A stretch of DNA of 64,000 nucleotides from Flammeovirga aprica JL-4 (lineage in GTDB: Bacteria; Bacteroidota; Bacteroidia; Cytophagales; Flammeovirgaceae), in contig NZ_JABANE010000008.1 in NCBI RefSeq assembly GCF_012844305.1, positions 1-64,000 on the forward strand, in the 5' to 3' direction. Positions 1 through 10,031 of the stretch are shown piece after piece (position 1 is the first letter of the stretch; every line of letters begins with the position of its first letter). A program made the position numbers and the translations under genes. A model generated the notes under the pieces. That model saw nothing but the letters and a program-made list of their open reading frames with translations, made no database searches and had not been told where the DNA came from.

Positions 1-2
1 AT

Positions 3-422
3 GAAGATTTTATTAAATTTAAATTATCGCTGACTTACTTTTTGTCTAATTTAATGTCGGTGAGTAGTTACCCTGGTTTAATTTTAGAGTTGTATGACAC
101 TAAAAATATTCATTCTTTTAAAATGACCAGCATTGATTATGATATTTCATTTGAATTGGTAGACAAGTGGATCAATAACGCTGAAAAATTTGGAGTAAAG
201 ACACCAAAGAAAATAGTAAAGGAAATAAAAAGAACTAGAAAGTTAGTAGAAGCAGGATATGATGTGGAGGACGATCAATTAATGAGATTTATTGGTCAAT
301 CAAAAGCGCCATATCCCTTGATAGAAGATTTTACACTAGAAAAAAGAAAAGAACTTTTACTAAAGTTTTCTATCTACGACAATCTCCTTTTCAAATTTTA
401 CGATCCTCAGAAAGACATTTAA
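3..422 (+). CDS. GLPGLI family protein, C-terminal part (cut by window start)
   Basis: The reading frame is open from the first bases of the window to a TAA at 420-422, so only the 3' part of the gene is visible. It ends in a block (YDNLLFKFYDP) that matches the tail of the next gene (YDNLLFRFYEP), which makes it a tandem paralogue. GLPGLI proteins are secreted Bacteroidota proteins of unknown function that often sit next to TonB-dependent-receptor-like genes, as here. The family signature appears only as SYPGLI and the conserved W-F-A-P-E-I-P-I-S segment before it is unrecognisable, so the gene may be decayed. A start at TTG 42 would be inside the domain and is unlikely to be real. Confidence 0.55.
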   Translation, partial: EDFIKFKLSLTYFLSNLMSVSSYPGLILELYDTKNIHSFKMTSIDYDISFELVDKWINNAEKFGVKTPKKIVKEIKRTRKLVEAGYDVEDDQLMRFIGQSKAPYPLIEDFTLEKRKELLLKFSIYDNLLFKFYDPQKDI

Positions 423-451
423 AAGCTATCAAAACATAATAATTAACTTCT

Positions 452-1344
452 ATGAAAACAATAAGCATAATAGTTTGGCTTTTAGTGTTACCTCTTTCTT
501 TATTTGCTAAAGAGATTCAAAGAGAGAAATCAAAAATCAAATGTACCTACCGTCATACAACTAAGCCCTTTATTGGCGATACCTTAAAAGTAACAGAGGA
601 GTTTGTTTTGATTTCGAGTGATAAAGTTTCCATGTATTTAAGTGCAAAGGCATTTAACATTTCTCAAAAAGCTAATGAATTGTTCTCTCAAAAGACATCG
701 GAATTATTTATTTCTAGTTTCCAGAGCGGTGGACGGATTTTAAATCAAATGCCCAAAACCAAAATTAATAATTATAAGGTCTATAAATTCTCTGATTCAA
801 GAAAGGTAATTACTCTAACCTCCGATTTTATAACTCCTTTTCAGCTAGAAGAGAGTATGGACGATTTTGATTGGATAATTACCAATGAGATGAAAGAGAT
901 TTTAGGGTATCAATGTATAAAAGCGACCTTAGGTTTTGGTGTTTATCATTTGGAAGTGTGGTTTGCTCCCGAAATTCCTATCTCAGATGGTCCTTTTGTA
1001 TTTTGTGGTTTGCCGGGGTTGATACTAAAAATACAAGACACAGAAAAAAGACATTCTTTTGAATTGTTGACTATTGAAAAGGATGGAGATATTGAATTTA
1101 CTATTGCTCACCCAGAAGATGTATTTAAGGGAAAAATTACAAAGGGCTGAGTAAGCTTCTTGTCAAAAAAAGGAAACTATTAGAAATGGGGCGTGATTTA
1201 AGAGGAGATTTTTTTTTTCAAAAAGATAGTGAACTTCCTTTTTTGGAAGATCAGTCCCCTGAAAATATCAAACAAATGAAGATCAAATATTCTCTTTACG
1301 ATAATCTTCTTTTTAGATTTTACGAGCCAAAGGCGAAGATCTAA
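452..1344 (+). pseudogene. GLPGLI family secreted protein, frameshifted near its C-terminus
   Basis: The gene starts at ATG 452 with a signal peptide (MKTISIIVWLLVLPLSLFA). Around residues 165-195 it has the family core WFAPEIPISDGP and GLPGLILKI. The frame stops at TGA 1148-1150, but homology continues in the +1 frame as KGLSKLLVKKRKLLEMG and ends in YDNLLFRFYEPKAKI before TAA 1342-1344. That matches the tail of the upstream paralogue. The shift must lie between about 1129 and 1148, a stretch containing GGGAAAAA and AAAGGG runs. Either the gene carries a real indel or the base call is wrong. Function of the family is unknown; the product would be exported. Confidence 0.75.
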
Positions 1345-1418
1345 GTACTTGGACAATCTTTAATTTTTTTCACTTCATCTTTTTTTTATTCTCGATAGAT
1401 AACGAACTAATTCGATTT

Positions 1419-4028
1419 ATGAAAAACTATTGTACTTTACTTTTACTCTTTCTTTCCTTTCAAACTATTGCTCAAACGTCTTTAAAAGGGAAAGTAACAA
1501 ACACCGAAGGTGAAGTAATCAATGGTGCCTCAGTGATTGCTTATCCTATCAATGAAGAGCGAATTCTAGGGTTTAACATCACTGATTCGAAGGGAAATTA
1601 CATGATCACTTTAAAAGAAAAAAGGGATAGTGTGAGGATCACTGTGAGGTCACTTGGGTATGAAATTACGACTCAAAAAGTGGCTGTAGAAGAAGGAACG
1701 TTTGATTTTAAAATGAAGCATTCGGATCAATACCTCAAAGAATTACAGGTGAAAACAAAGCCTATTACAGAGGAGGGTGATACTTTAAATTATACTGTGG
1801 CTACTTTTTCCAAAGAGGGGGATGAATCTATAGAAGATGTTTTAAAACGATTGCCAGGAGTTGAGGTCAGTGAGGATGGTAAAATTCAGTATCAGGGAAA
1901 AGCCATCAATAAACTTTATGTGGAAGGGAAGGATTTGATGGGCTCTCAATATGCTGTTACGACCAAGAACCTTCCCAAAGGAGCGGTGGCCTCAGTAGAA
2001 ATTTTGAAAAATCATCAGCCGGTAAAAATGTTGAAAGATGTGGTCAACTCTGTAGATCCTGCCATTAATATTGTATTGAAAGAAGGTGTGAATGTAACTG
2101 GAAGTGTAGAAATGGGAGGTGGAGTTCCGTATAGATGGCTGGCAAAAGCGACACCTATGGTTTTCAATAAAAAGCATCAGACTGTCAATGTATTTTCTTC
2201 TACTAATAGTGGCAGGGATGAATTGAGTGTTTTCAACGGCATTAATCTTTTTGATTATTTGGAGTTTGGATTGATTGAGAGTCAGCATTCTTTTTTACTT
2301 GGGAAACAGCCTTTAGAAAGTACACTTTTTGAAAAATCAGAATATAATGATCATCAAACGCATTCCGTCACGACCAACTATATTACAGGTTTCTGGAAAG
2401 GAGATATGAAGGTAAATATTGATGCTTATTTTGATGAACGAAAACAAGGTTTAGCATCCAATACGTTGTTTTTTTCTGGAAATGATACAATTGATATCCA
2501 TAACCTTCAGCAGTCTACTTTTCATAAAAAGTACTTGAAGACCAAACTAACTTATGAGCATAATGACAAGAAAAATTACTTCAAAAACACTTTTCATTTT
2601 AAAGTGCTGCAGGATGATGAGAGCAGTGAAATCTATCAAAATGAAGTTTTAATTCCACAGCAATCCCACCGAACTTTTTATAGTATAGGTGACAAGTTAA
2701 GTAAGATTCAAAAAATCGGGAAAGCGTATTACAAACTCAATGCTTATTTTGAATATACAAATACGCCAGAGCAGTTGAGTTTTACAGGTGGTCCTTTGAC
2801 CAATTTATCTTTTTTAGAAGCATCTCAAAAAGTACAGCAGGAAATTTCTCAAAATCATCTGAAGGCACATTTGGGAACTAATATTATCAGGAAATGGAAA
2901 AAAGTGACGTTCAACTCCAAACTTGGGGTGAATTACGAATGGAAATCGATGACTTCAGATCTTCCCACTATTCAAGAAACAACAGATGTTCAGTATCAGA
3001 ATGATCTACAATATCATTCATTTATCCCTAAAATTACTCCTACAATTGAATTCCGACATAAGAAATTGTACCTCTCAGCAAGTCCAAAACTTTCTTTCCA
3101 ATACCGGAAACTTTTAGATGATATACAGCAGAAGGAAGACCAAATTACGGCATTGGTTTTTGAGCCATCCGCTTTTTTAATGTACAATATAGAGGGAGTG
3201 AAATATCAAGGTAATTATTCCTACAACACAAATTTTATGGAGTTGCCCCAAATGTACAGCGGTTTGATTATTCATAATTACAGTGAAATCAAGCAACAGG
3301 ATTTACCTATTTTAAAGACAGAAATACACCAATTTAGAAATGACCTTTCGTATGAGTTACCTGTCGCGTCTTTGAATTTTTATGCAAGTTATGAAATCAA
3401 AAGTAGCAACAAGGACTGGATTACTAAATACGAGATTAATGAGGAGGGAGTAACTTTGTTGCAGACAGATTATTTTGAAAACAATCATGGCCTCAGTCAG
3501 CAACTCAAGGGGAATTTCGACTGGTTTCTGCTTGCACTTCGGTCCACATTCAAGGGGAGTGTAGCAATAGGACAAAATGAAGAAAATATAATTTTGAATG
3601 ATCAAGTCAATAGAAACAGAAACGAGTATTTACAATGGGAAGCGATGCTGGATTTTCCTATTATAAAAGGTTTGGTCGTTTCTGCTTTTTATACGGATTA
3701 TCATTCAAAAAACACCTATCAGGAGATGAATCAGGTTGATTGGTCTCAAAGCACAATGGGAGCAAATGTGCAGTTTTCATATAAAAAGCATCTGCTGAAA
3801 TGGAATAATAAATGGATTGATCACACCTTTGTTGATGACGATTTTCTCTATATGGATTTTTCTTACCGTTATCAATTTAATAAGAAAACAAGCCTCTCAT
3901 TTGTTGCCCAAAACCTCTTGGATTATCAGTTTTATACACAAACGGATATGAATGCTTTTCAAAGTAATCAGTCCTATTTTTATCTCAGACCAAGACAGTT
4001 GATGATGCAAGTGAAATTCAAGTTCTAA
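1419..4028 (+). CDS. TonB-dependent-receptor-like outer-membrane beta-barrel protein with carboxypeptidase regulatory-like domain
   Basis: The 869-residue product has a signal peptide (about residues 1-19, ending in TIAQT). A carboxypeptidase-regulatory-like beta-sandwich follows (about 20-100, with LKGKVTNTEGEVINGASV). Next is a plug-like region (about 110-230, LKRLPGVEVSEDGKIQYQGK) and then a long barrel of alternating aromatic strands ending in QVKFKF. This is the SusC-like/outer-membrane-receptor architecture of Bacteroidota, but there is no SusD partner; GLPGLI genes lie directly upstream instead, the usual neighbour of this subfamily. Role: outer-membrane transport or assembly; the substrate cannot be told. 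The stop abuts the stop of the next, convergent gene. Confidence 0.8.
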   Translation: MKNYCTLLLLFLSFQTIAQTSLKGKVTNTEGEVINGASVIAYPINEERILGFNITDSKGNYMITLKEKRDSVRITVRSLGYEITTQKVAVEEGTFDFKMKHSDQYLKELQVKTKPITEEGDTLNYTVATFSKEGDESIEDVLKRLPGVEVSEDGKIQYQGKAINKLYVEGKDLMGSQYAVTTKNLPKGAVASVEILKNHQPVKMLKDVVNSVDPAINIVLKEGVNVTGSVEMGGGVPYRWLAKATPMVFNKKHQTVNVFSSTNSGRDELSVFNGINLFDYLEFGLIESQHSFLLGKQPLESTLFEKSEYNDHQTHSVTTNYITGFWKGDMKVNIDAYFDERKQGLASNTLFFSGNDTIDIHNLQQSTFHKKYLKTKLTYEHNDKKNYFKNTFHFKVLQDDESSEIYQNEVLIPQQSHRTFYSIGDKLSKIQKIGKAYYKLNAYFEYTNTPEQLSFTGGPLTNLSFLEASQKVQQEISQNHLKAHLGTNIIRKWKKVTFNSKLGVNYEWKSMTSDLPTIQETTDVQYQNDLQYHSFIPKITPTIEFRHKKLYLSASPKLSFQYRKLLDDIQQKEDQITALVFEPSAFLMYNIEGVKYQGNYSYNTNFMELPQMYSGLIIHNYSEIKQQDLPILKTEIHQFRNDLSYELPVASLNFYASYEIKSSNKDWITKYEINEEGVTLLQTDYFENNHGLSQQLKGNFDWFLLALRSTFKGSVAIGQNEENIILNDQVNRNRNEYLQWEAMLDFPIIKGLVVSAFYTDYHSKNTYQEMNQVDWSQSTMGANVQFSYKKHLLKWNNKWIDHTFVDDDFLYMDFSYRYQFNKKTSLSFVAQNLLDYQFYTQTDMNAFQSNQSYFYLRPRQLMMQVKFKF

Positions 4029-4946
4029 TTAAACTTCAGATTGCTCTAAATCTACTTTTCTACCCTCATGTTTCTTATACTGTTCTATCAAATCATTCAG
4101 TTCGTCCATAGAAACAGCCAAATAAGAAATATCTAGCCTTTCTTCATACCCTTGTGCAAATAAGTGAAGCATAGGGACAACTTTGCCATTTTTTCCATTA
4201 CTGAATCGTGTTTCTTCCACAGAGATGCGTTTGATGTTTTTCCACAAGTGAAATCTATTTTTCCTGATTTGAATACCCTGCTCGTTGATTCTTAATTTGA
4301 TGGAAGTGTCTAGAATATGCCATAAAGCTCTGATCAAATAGATAGCGGAAAGGAGAGCAATTATTGGTGTCAGATTTTTTACATAATCACTGATACTATC
4401 AAATTCTTTAGAGATACCTAAGTAAAGGAAAATGATAAACAGGACTACAGGAATAGTAAAAGCTAAAGTAGATTTTTCAAGGATTATACCTTTGTCGTTG
4501 TAAAAAATCGTTTCTTCAAAAGTAGTATTACTTTCCTGATCACTCAGCTTTCCTTCTTTGGCCTGAGCATAATACTTTTTGATGATTTCTTTTTCCTTCT
4601 TGCTTGCATACAGAAAGTTGCTATTGTAAGCATGGACAATTTTAGCATCAGTGGCTAACCGAAGTAATTCCCCTTTGTCATTTTCATTTTTGAAAGCCCA
4701 TAAAAACCACTTGAGTTTGTGCAGGGGATAAATTACGAAAGCATAAAGGCTTATAAGCAATACGATGCTAGCTACAAAACCGTAAGGCCCTTTTAAAACA
4801 GAGGTATAGCTTAATTGTAGGAGGATGATGGCAAATGTAGACAGGATCATACCTGTAAGGATGAATCTATGCTGTCTTTTCCATTTTTTGATTTTGTCAA
4901 TAGGCTGCATTTTTATAAGTAGTAGTTTAAATAAGCACAAATTCAA
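4029..4946 (-). CDS. Four-helix membrane protein with C-terminal PH-like region, unknown function
   Basis: I do not recognise a named family. Up to 305 residues are coded; an ATG at 4910 (MQPIDKIKKWKRQ) is an equally good start, giving 293 residues and removing an odd hydrophobic leader. Two pairs of membrane helices are visible, at about residues 30-70 and 160-210. They are separated by a charged loop rich in Lys and Glu. The C-terminal 90 residues (IKLRINEQGIQIRKNRFHLWKNIKRI and onward, pattern of short beta strands then a final helix) resemble bacterial PH-like domains. The gene is convergent with, and directly abuts, the receptor gene. Confidence 0.6.
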   Translation of the reverse strand: MNLCLFKLLLIKMQPIDKIKKWKRQHRFILTGMILSTFAIILLQLSYTSVLKGPYGFVASIVLLISLYAFVIYPLHKLKWFLWAFKNENDKGELLRLATDAKIVHAYNSNFLYASKKEKEIIKKYYAQAKEGKLSDQESNTTFEETIFYNDKGIILEKSTLAFTIPVVLFIIFLYLGISKEFDSISDYVKNLTPIIALLSAIYLIRALWHILDTSIKLRINEQGIQIRKNRFHLWKNIKRISVEETRFSNGKNGKVVPMLHLFAQGYEERLDISYLAVSMDELNDLIEQYKKHEGRKVDLEQSEV

Positions 4947-5709
4947 AATTATCTAATATTCTATTTATTGTTTTATGATTACTTCCTTGAAAAAACTTTT
5001 AGTTGAGCCACTATTAATACGTTTTTTAGCGTCGTATTCACAAAAAATAAATTAGAATTAACTATGATTTATTTTTGACTTAGTACTTGTGTGATAATTT
5101 TTTATAGTCTTAGTATTCATACCTAATATAAGCTAAAAGAATGAATATTACCTTATTAGGATGTAATTATTTTACTTTAAAATAGAAAAATATCAAGATT
5201 GAACTGTTGTTCCATTTACTGTAATAATAGAATGTGGAAGAAGAGTTTGCAGTTCAAAATCTTGTTGAAATAAAGTACAAGTTTATTGGGAACTATCATT
5301 TATAATTCATGAAAGTGAGCTACGCAATACATTATTTTATCAGAGTAATTGATAGCAAATACTACATTTTTTCGTTCGAGTGTTAAAAGCATTTCGTTTA
5401 AAAGGTAAATAAATGTAAATAATTATACTTTGTGTGTTTTTAAGTATTGATAATCAGTTTGATGTGAATTTATTTAAATGATATTTTCCTCGGCTATAAA
5501 ATTTTAATGGTTTTTATTTCTAAAAAACTTCCACGTAAATTGAGGCATAGCTATGAACATTATTCAGATAAATACCAGCGAATTATAGGGTTAAATTAAA
5601 ACTAAATCTATCTGTATTTTAAATAGAATAATAAATAAAAGAGAACCGGCGATCTATTCTTCACTAAAATGTCAACCTCATTTTAGTAAACAACAAAAAT
5701 TAACTTGAA
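4947..5709. other. Intergenic region between divergent genes, no gene seen
   Basis: This is about 760 bases of very AT-rich DNA between the membrane-protein gene (minus strand) and the glucanase gene (plus strand). No convincing coding frame is present on either strand. It presumably holds the promoters for both genes. A TATACTTTG near 5431 resembles the Bacteroidota -7 box but has one base too many in its spacer, so I do not call it. The length of this leader region would suit regulated expression of the glucanase. Confidence 0.5.
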
Positions 5710-8400
5710 ATGAAATACAACTCTCTTCTAAGACTATTTGCATTACTAATCTTTTGTGGTGCAAGCGAGTTTTCGTACGCTCGATCTTTTATAATCGGAG
5801 CTATAAACAAACACAATCCTAGTTCTCCAATGGAGGGTATACTTTGTGATACAGAACATCGGGCATTTCAGGGAAATATTCCCAATTTACCCGGAGTAGT
5901 GGAAGCTGAAAATTACAATGAAGGATGCCCTGGAATTCCTTTTTTTGATACAAATGCCATTAATGAAGGAGGCGTCTATAGAAATGATGCCGTAGATATT
6001 GAAGAATGTTCAGAAGGTGGATATAATCTAGGCTGGACGCAAAGTAGTGAATGGCTAAATTATCAAGTCAACGTCCAAAATACAGGGAATCACGACTTTA
6101 GTTTTAGAGTAGCCGCAATGAATGCTGGTGGACAATTTCACCTTGAACTGAACGGTCAAAACATCACTGGAAATATTGATATTCCATCAACGGGTGCTTG
6201 GCAGAATTGGGTAGATGTAGCAGTGTCAGGTGTTCAATTAACCGCAGGGATTCAACATTTAAAATTAGTAATTACAGGAGGAGGTTTTAATCTCAATAAT
6301 TTCTCAGCGGTATATGCTCCAATAGTTTCCGCACCAGAAATTACACAGATTGTAGCAACCCCAAGTTCACCTTTGATCAATGAAACAATTGAAATTCAAG
6401 CGACAATTACTGATGATGGAACGGTCACAACTGCTGAAATAAATTGGGGGTATTCTTCTGATAATCTATTAAACATCGTTCAATTATCATCTAATAATTC
6501 AAACAGTTATACGGGTACGATTCCAGCTCAAATAGAGGAAGGGATAATTTACTATCAGATTACAGCGACTGACAACTCAGGTTTAATAGCCACAAGTCCT
6601 GTCAACAGTGTAACCGTTCAATCAGTAAATGAAAACCAACCGACTTTAGTTTGGTCTGATGAGTTTAATTACACCGGTTTGCCTGATCCATCAAAATGGG
6701 GGTATGACACAGGAAATGGTGGTTTTGGTAATAATGAACTTCAAAACTATACGGCTTCAAGATTAGAAAATGCTAGAGTGGAAAACGGAAGTTTAATTAT
6801 TGAAGCGAGAAGAGACTGGCATGAAGGTATTGAATATTCTTCTGCAAGAATGGTAACAAGAAATAAGGGAGATTGGTTGTACGGAAGAATTGAAGTCAAA
6901 GCAAAATTACCTGGAGCGGGTAGAGGAACATGGCCGGCCATTTGGATGCTTCCTACGGATTGGGAATATGGCGGATGGCCGAATAGTGGTGAAATTGATA
7001 TTATGGAAAATGTGGGTTATGATCCTAATGTAGTTCATGGAACAGTGCATACTGAGGCTTATAATCATATTTTAGGAACTCAATTGGCAGGGAAAGTAGA
7101 AAAATCAAACTATCATTCAGAGTTTCATATTTATGCAGTGAATTGGTATGAAGATAAGATTGATTTCTTTATTGATGACGAACTATATTTTACACATCAT
7201 AAACACGGAGGAAGTGCTGAGTGGCCGTTTGATAAAAGATTTCACCTTATCTTAAATATTGCAGTTGGAGGTAATTGGGGCGGAGCTCAAGGCGTTGACT
7301 CAAGTATATGGCCAAAACAAATGGAAGTTGACTACGTTCGCGTTTATGGTCAACCTGCAACTCCTGATCCGGAAACCGTAGATTTGCCGGGTACAATTGA
7401 AGCTGAAAATTATGCTCAATCATCAGGTGTGCAAACTGAAACATGCGAGGAAGGAGGTTTGAATGTGGGACATATCGATGCAGGAGATTGGTTTAAATAC
7501 AATGTCAATGTAACGCAAAGTGGTTTGTATACTGTGGAGTACAGAGTTGCGAGCAATGAAGCTGATGGAGCATTCAATTTAGAGCAAGATAAAGGTAATA
7601 CAATCTTAGGTACTTTAAATGTTCCCAATACCGGAGGGTGGCAAAATTGGCAGACAATATCACATGAAGTCACTTTAAATAGTGGAGAACAGCAGTTGGC
7701 AATTGGAGTACCTTCTGGTGGGTTCAATATGAACTGGATTCGTTTTACACCAAAAGGTACACCTCCTGTTGAAGTTGATCCTATTCAAATTGAAGCTGAA
7801 AGTTATAAACTGATGGAAGGAATTCAAGTAGAAGCTTGTAGTGAAGGAGGCCAAAATATTGGCTGGACCACAAAAGACGATTGGTTAGTTTATGATGCAG
7901 ATATCCCTGCGGGGAATTATACTTTGGAGTATAGAATAGCATCACAAAATGGAGGAGGTGAGCTTCAGATTGAAAAAGCTGGAGGCGGTAATAGTTTTGG
8001 AACAATTATGATCCCTTCTACATCGGGGTGGCAAAATTGGCGAACGGTTTCACATGATATTCAGATTACTGAAAACTTAAATGAAATTGCCATCAATATC
8101 AGAAATGGTGGATTTAATTTGAATTGGTTCTCTTTAACTCCAAAAATAGTCAATAATGGAAGACAAAAAACGTTAGCCCAATCCTTACAGATTTATCCGA
8201 ACCCAGCTCATAATGTACTTAATATTAAAGGGGTGGGAGAGGTTGTCGATTTTCAGCTTTTTGGAATAGATGGAAGGAGTTATAATCTGAAACCTCAAAA
8301 TGCTCAATTAGATATTTCTACTTTAAATCAGGGGATTTACTTTATGAAGATCACAGATCATTCAAATAGTATTCATTCTATTAAGTTTATCAAAGAGTAG
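5710..8400 (+). CDS. Secreted GH16 beta-glucanase (laminarinase type) with three CBM6 modules and T9SS sorting domain
   Basis: The 896-residue product has a signal peptide (residues 1-25) and a CBM6 module (about 58-203, VEAENYNEG and GGFNLNNFSAVY). A short Ig-like segment follows (about 205-300). The GH16 catalytic domain spans about 311-547, with the active-site pattern EIDIME at 428-433; Glu428 would be the nucleophile and Glu433 the acid/base. Two more CBM6 modules (about 557-680 and 691-812) and a type A T9SS C-terminal signal (about 825-896, LQIYPNPAHNVLNI) complete it. Known GH16 enzymes of this subgroup cut beta-1,3 or mixed beta-glucans such as laminarin. The enzyme should be exported by Sec and attached or released by T9SS. 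No SusCD pair or other glycosidase is nearby. Confidence 0.92.
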   Translation: MKYNSLLRLFALLIFCGASEFSYARSFIIGAINKHNPSSPMEGILCDTEHRAFQGNIPNLPGVVEAENYNEGCPGIPFFDTNAINEGGVYRNDAVDIEECSEGGYNLGWTQSSEWLNYQVNVQNTGNHDFSFRVAAMNAGGQFHLELNGQNITGNIDIPSTGAWQNWVDVAVSGVQLTAGIQHLKLVITGGGFNLNNFSAVYAPIVSAPEITQIVATPSSPLINETIEIQATITDDGTVTTAEINWGYSSDNLLNIVQLSSNNSNSYTGTIPAQIEEGIIYYQITATDNSGLIATSPVNSVTVQSVNENQPTLVWSDEFNYTGLPDPSKWGYDTGNGGFGNNELQNYTASRLENARVENGSLIIEARRDWHEGIEYSSARMVTRNKGDWLYGRIEVKAKLPGAGRGTWPAIWMLPTDWEYGGWPNSGEIDIMENVGYDPNVVHGTVHTEAYNHILGTQLAGKVEKSNYHSEFHIYAVNWYEDKIDFFIDDELYFTHHKHGGSAEWPFDKRFHLILNIAVGGNWGGAQGVDSSIWPKQMEVDYVRVYGQPATPDPETVDLPGTIEAENYAQSSGVQTETCEEGGLNVGHIDAGDWFKYNVNVTQSGLYTVEYRVASNEADGAFNLEQDKGNTILGTLNVPNTGGWQNWQTISHEVTLNSGEQQLAIGVPSGGFNMNWIRFTPKGTPPVEVDPIQIEAESYKLMEGIQVEACSEGGQNIGWTTKDDWLVYDADIPAGNYTLEYRIASQNGGGELQIEKAGGGNSFGTIMIPSTSGWQNWRTVSHDIQITENLNEIAINIRNGGFNLNWFSLTPKIVNNGRQKTLAQSLQIYPNPAHNVLNIKGVGEVVDFQLFGIDGRSYNLKPQNAQLDISTLNQGIYFMKITDHSNSIHSIKFIKE

Positions 8401-8416
8401 AATTAAGAAAAAAAGA

Positions 8417-8443
8417 AAGGCATTCCTAAAAAAGGAATGCCTT
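8417..8443. terminator. Bidirectional intrinsic terminator between the glucanase and dehydrogenase genes
   Basis: A perfect 10-bp stem (AAGGCATTCC / GGAATGCCTT) with a 7-base A-rich loop lies between two convergent genes. An A-run precedes it on the plus strand, which gives a T-run for transcripts of the minus-strand dehydrogenase gene. Confidence 0.75.
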
Positions 8444-8476
8444 GGAAGTTTATATGGTAACCTTGAATTGGTAAAA

Positions 8477-9550
8477 TTAATATGTGCTCTTGATTGCAGC
8501 AACTTCATTAATACGTTGCTGGGCAATGTCGATTGCTACCTCTTGAGCATTTTTGCCCGTAGCTTCCGATTGCTCGAATACTTTTAAAGTCTGATCGTAT
8601 ACAAACTCACATTTGTTCCAAGACCATTCTTTAGAAGTTTTGATCACTTCAGCATACACGTTGATCACGCCACCTGAGTTGATCAAGAAATCCGGTGCAT
8701 AAAGAATACCTTTTTGTTTGGCCAAATCACCGTGGATTTTTTCGTTAGCCAATTGATTGTTCGCACAACCTGCAATGATCGAACATTTCAAACGTTCCAA
8801 TGTCTCATCATTGACAGTAGCACCCAATGCACAAGGAGAATAAATATCTACATCAAGGTCATAGATTTCATCTAATGCAACCCCTTTGATACCATACTTA
8901 TTCACTACATCTTTCACACGGTCCTCATAGAAGTCAGATACATAAATTTCGCATCCTTCTTTTACAAGGTGTTGGATAATGTACTCTCCAACGTGTCCTG
9001 CTCCTTGGATAGAAACTTTCTTTCCAGCAAGGCTGTCAGAACCAAATTGTTTTTTAGCAGCTGCTTTCATACCCATATAAGTAGTATAAGCAGTAAAAGG
9101 AGAAGGATCACCTAAACCGCCACGCGTCTCAGGCATACCACTTACATAAGAAGTTTCTGCTGCAATATGCTCCATATCGCCGGCATTCATTCCCACGTCC
9201 TCTGCAGTAATATATTTTCCATTAAGGTTTTTCAAGAAACGGCCATAAGCTCTCAACATCGCTTCTGACTTGTGTTTTCTTGCATCACCAATGATTACGG
9301 CTTTACCTCCACCAAGATTTAGTCCAGCAATAGAATTTTTGAACGTCATACCTCTTGATAAACGTAAGGCATCATTCGTAGCTTGCGCTTCATTCTCGTA
9401 CATCCACATTCTAGTACCACCTAGGGCAGGGCCTAAAACTGTATTGTGAATAGCAATAATAGCTTTCAAGCCAGTTGATTTCTCATGGCAATAAACTACC
9501 TGCTCATGTCCCATGCTAGAGACCTCTTCAAATATTGAGATATCTTCCAT
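8477..9550 (-). CDS. Leucine dehydrogenase-type Glu/Leu/Phe/Val dehydrogenase
   Basis: The 357-residue length fits leucine dehydrogenases (about 360) and is too short for glutamate dehydrogenase (about 450). The dimerisation and catalytic half contains GPALGGTRMW and GGGKAVI, with the Lys that activates the substrate water, and the NAD-binding half has the Rossmann motif GAGHVGEYI at about residues 182-190. The reaction is NAD-dependent reversible oxidative deamination of leucine, valine or isoleucine to the 2-oxo acids. In Bacteroidota this feeds branched-chain amino acid catabolism and the making of branched fatty acids. It stands alone with its own terminator. The exact amino acid preference cannot be read from sequence. 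Confidence 0.88.
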   Translation of the reverse strand: MEDISIFEEVSSMGHEQVVYCHEKSTGLKAIIAIHNTVLGPALGGTRMWMYENEAQATNDALRLSRGMTFKNSIAGLNLGGGKAVIIGDARKHKSEAMLRAYGRFLKNLNGKYITAEDVGMNAGDMEHIAAETSYVSGMPETRGGLGDPSPFTAYTTYMGMKAAAKKQFGSDSLAGKKVSIQGAGHVGEYIIQHLVKEGCEIYVSDFYEDRVKDVVNKYGIKGVALDEIYDLDVDIYSPCALGATVNDETLERLKCSIIAGCANNQLANEKIHGDLAKQKGILYAPDFLINSGGVINVYAEVIKTSKEWSWNKCEFVYDQTLKVFEQSEATGKNAQEVAIDIAQQRINEVAAIKSTY

Positions 9551-10031
9551 TACTATACTTTGTTGTTGCTTTGATTAATTCTTGATAAATAGCACTTCAC
9601 ATTTCGTGAAATAGTGCTTGGAAATTTAAATGTGATGGCAATTTACATTTTCAAAATAGTATTGCAAGTCGCATTAAAGCAAAGTAAATTATTAGAGTTT
9701 GCAAAATATTATACTTATAATTTGAATTTTTTCAATTTATATGAATTATTATAGAATAAATCCATTTATTTTTTAGAATAATCTATTGAATTTTAAATTC
9801 TCTCTTTTTTTTAGAAAAAAAGGCTTTAATTACGATTTCTAATGAATTGAATTATCATAATGAGATTAAAACTTCTGCACATTTGATGAATTAATAGGAA
9901 GTAATCTCAAAAAAATTAAAACATTCAATGCATTTTTGTATTTCAATAGAGTGGTTACCTTATCTTTATTGGATTAATAAGAATTCAACTCGAACGTAAG
10001 ACATAAAGATTGCAATGATGGCGGAAACACA
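9551..10031. promoter_or_regulatory. Intergenic region between divergent genes with a possible exporter promoter
   Basis: About 480 AT-rich bases separate the dehydrogenase from the ABC exporter. No gene is visible. TTTG at 9935-9938 followed 22 bases later by TATCTTTA at 9961-9968 is one mismatch from the Bacteroidota -33/-7 pattern and lies about 60 bases before the exporter start. This is only a weak promoter call. I see nothing else in this stretch. Confidence 0.35.

Noticed and set aside
5410-5450. -7 promoter box TATACTTTG before the glucanase gene
   Set aside because: The spacing inside the box is one base too long and it lies about 270 bases before the start codon; not supported well enough.
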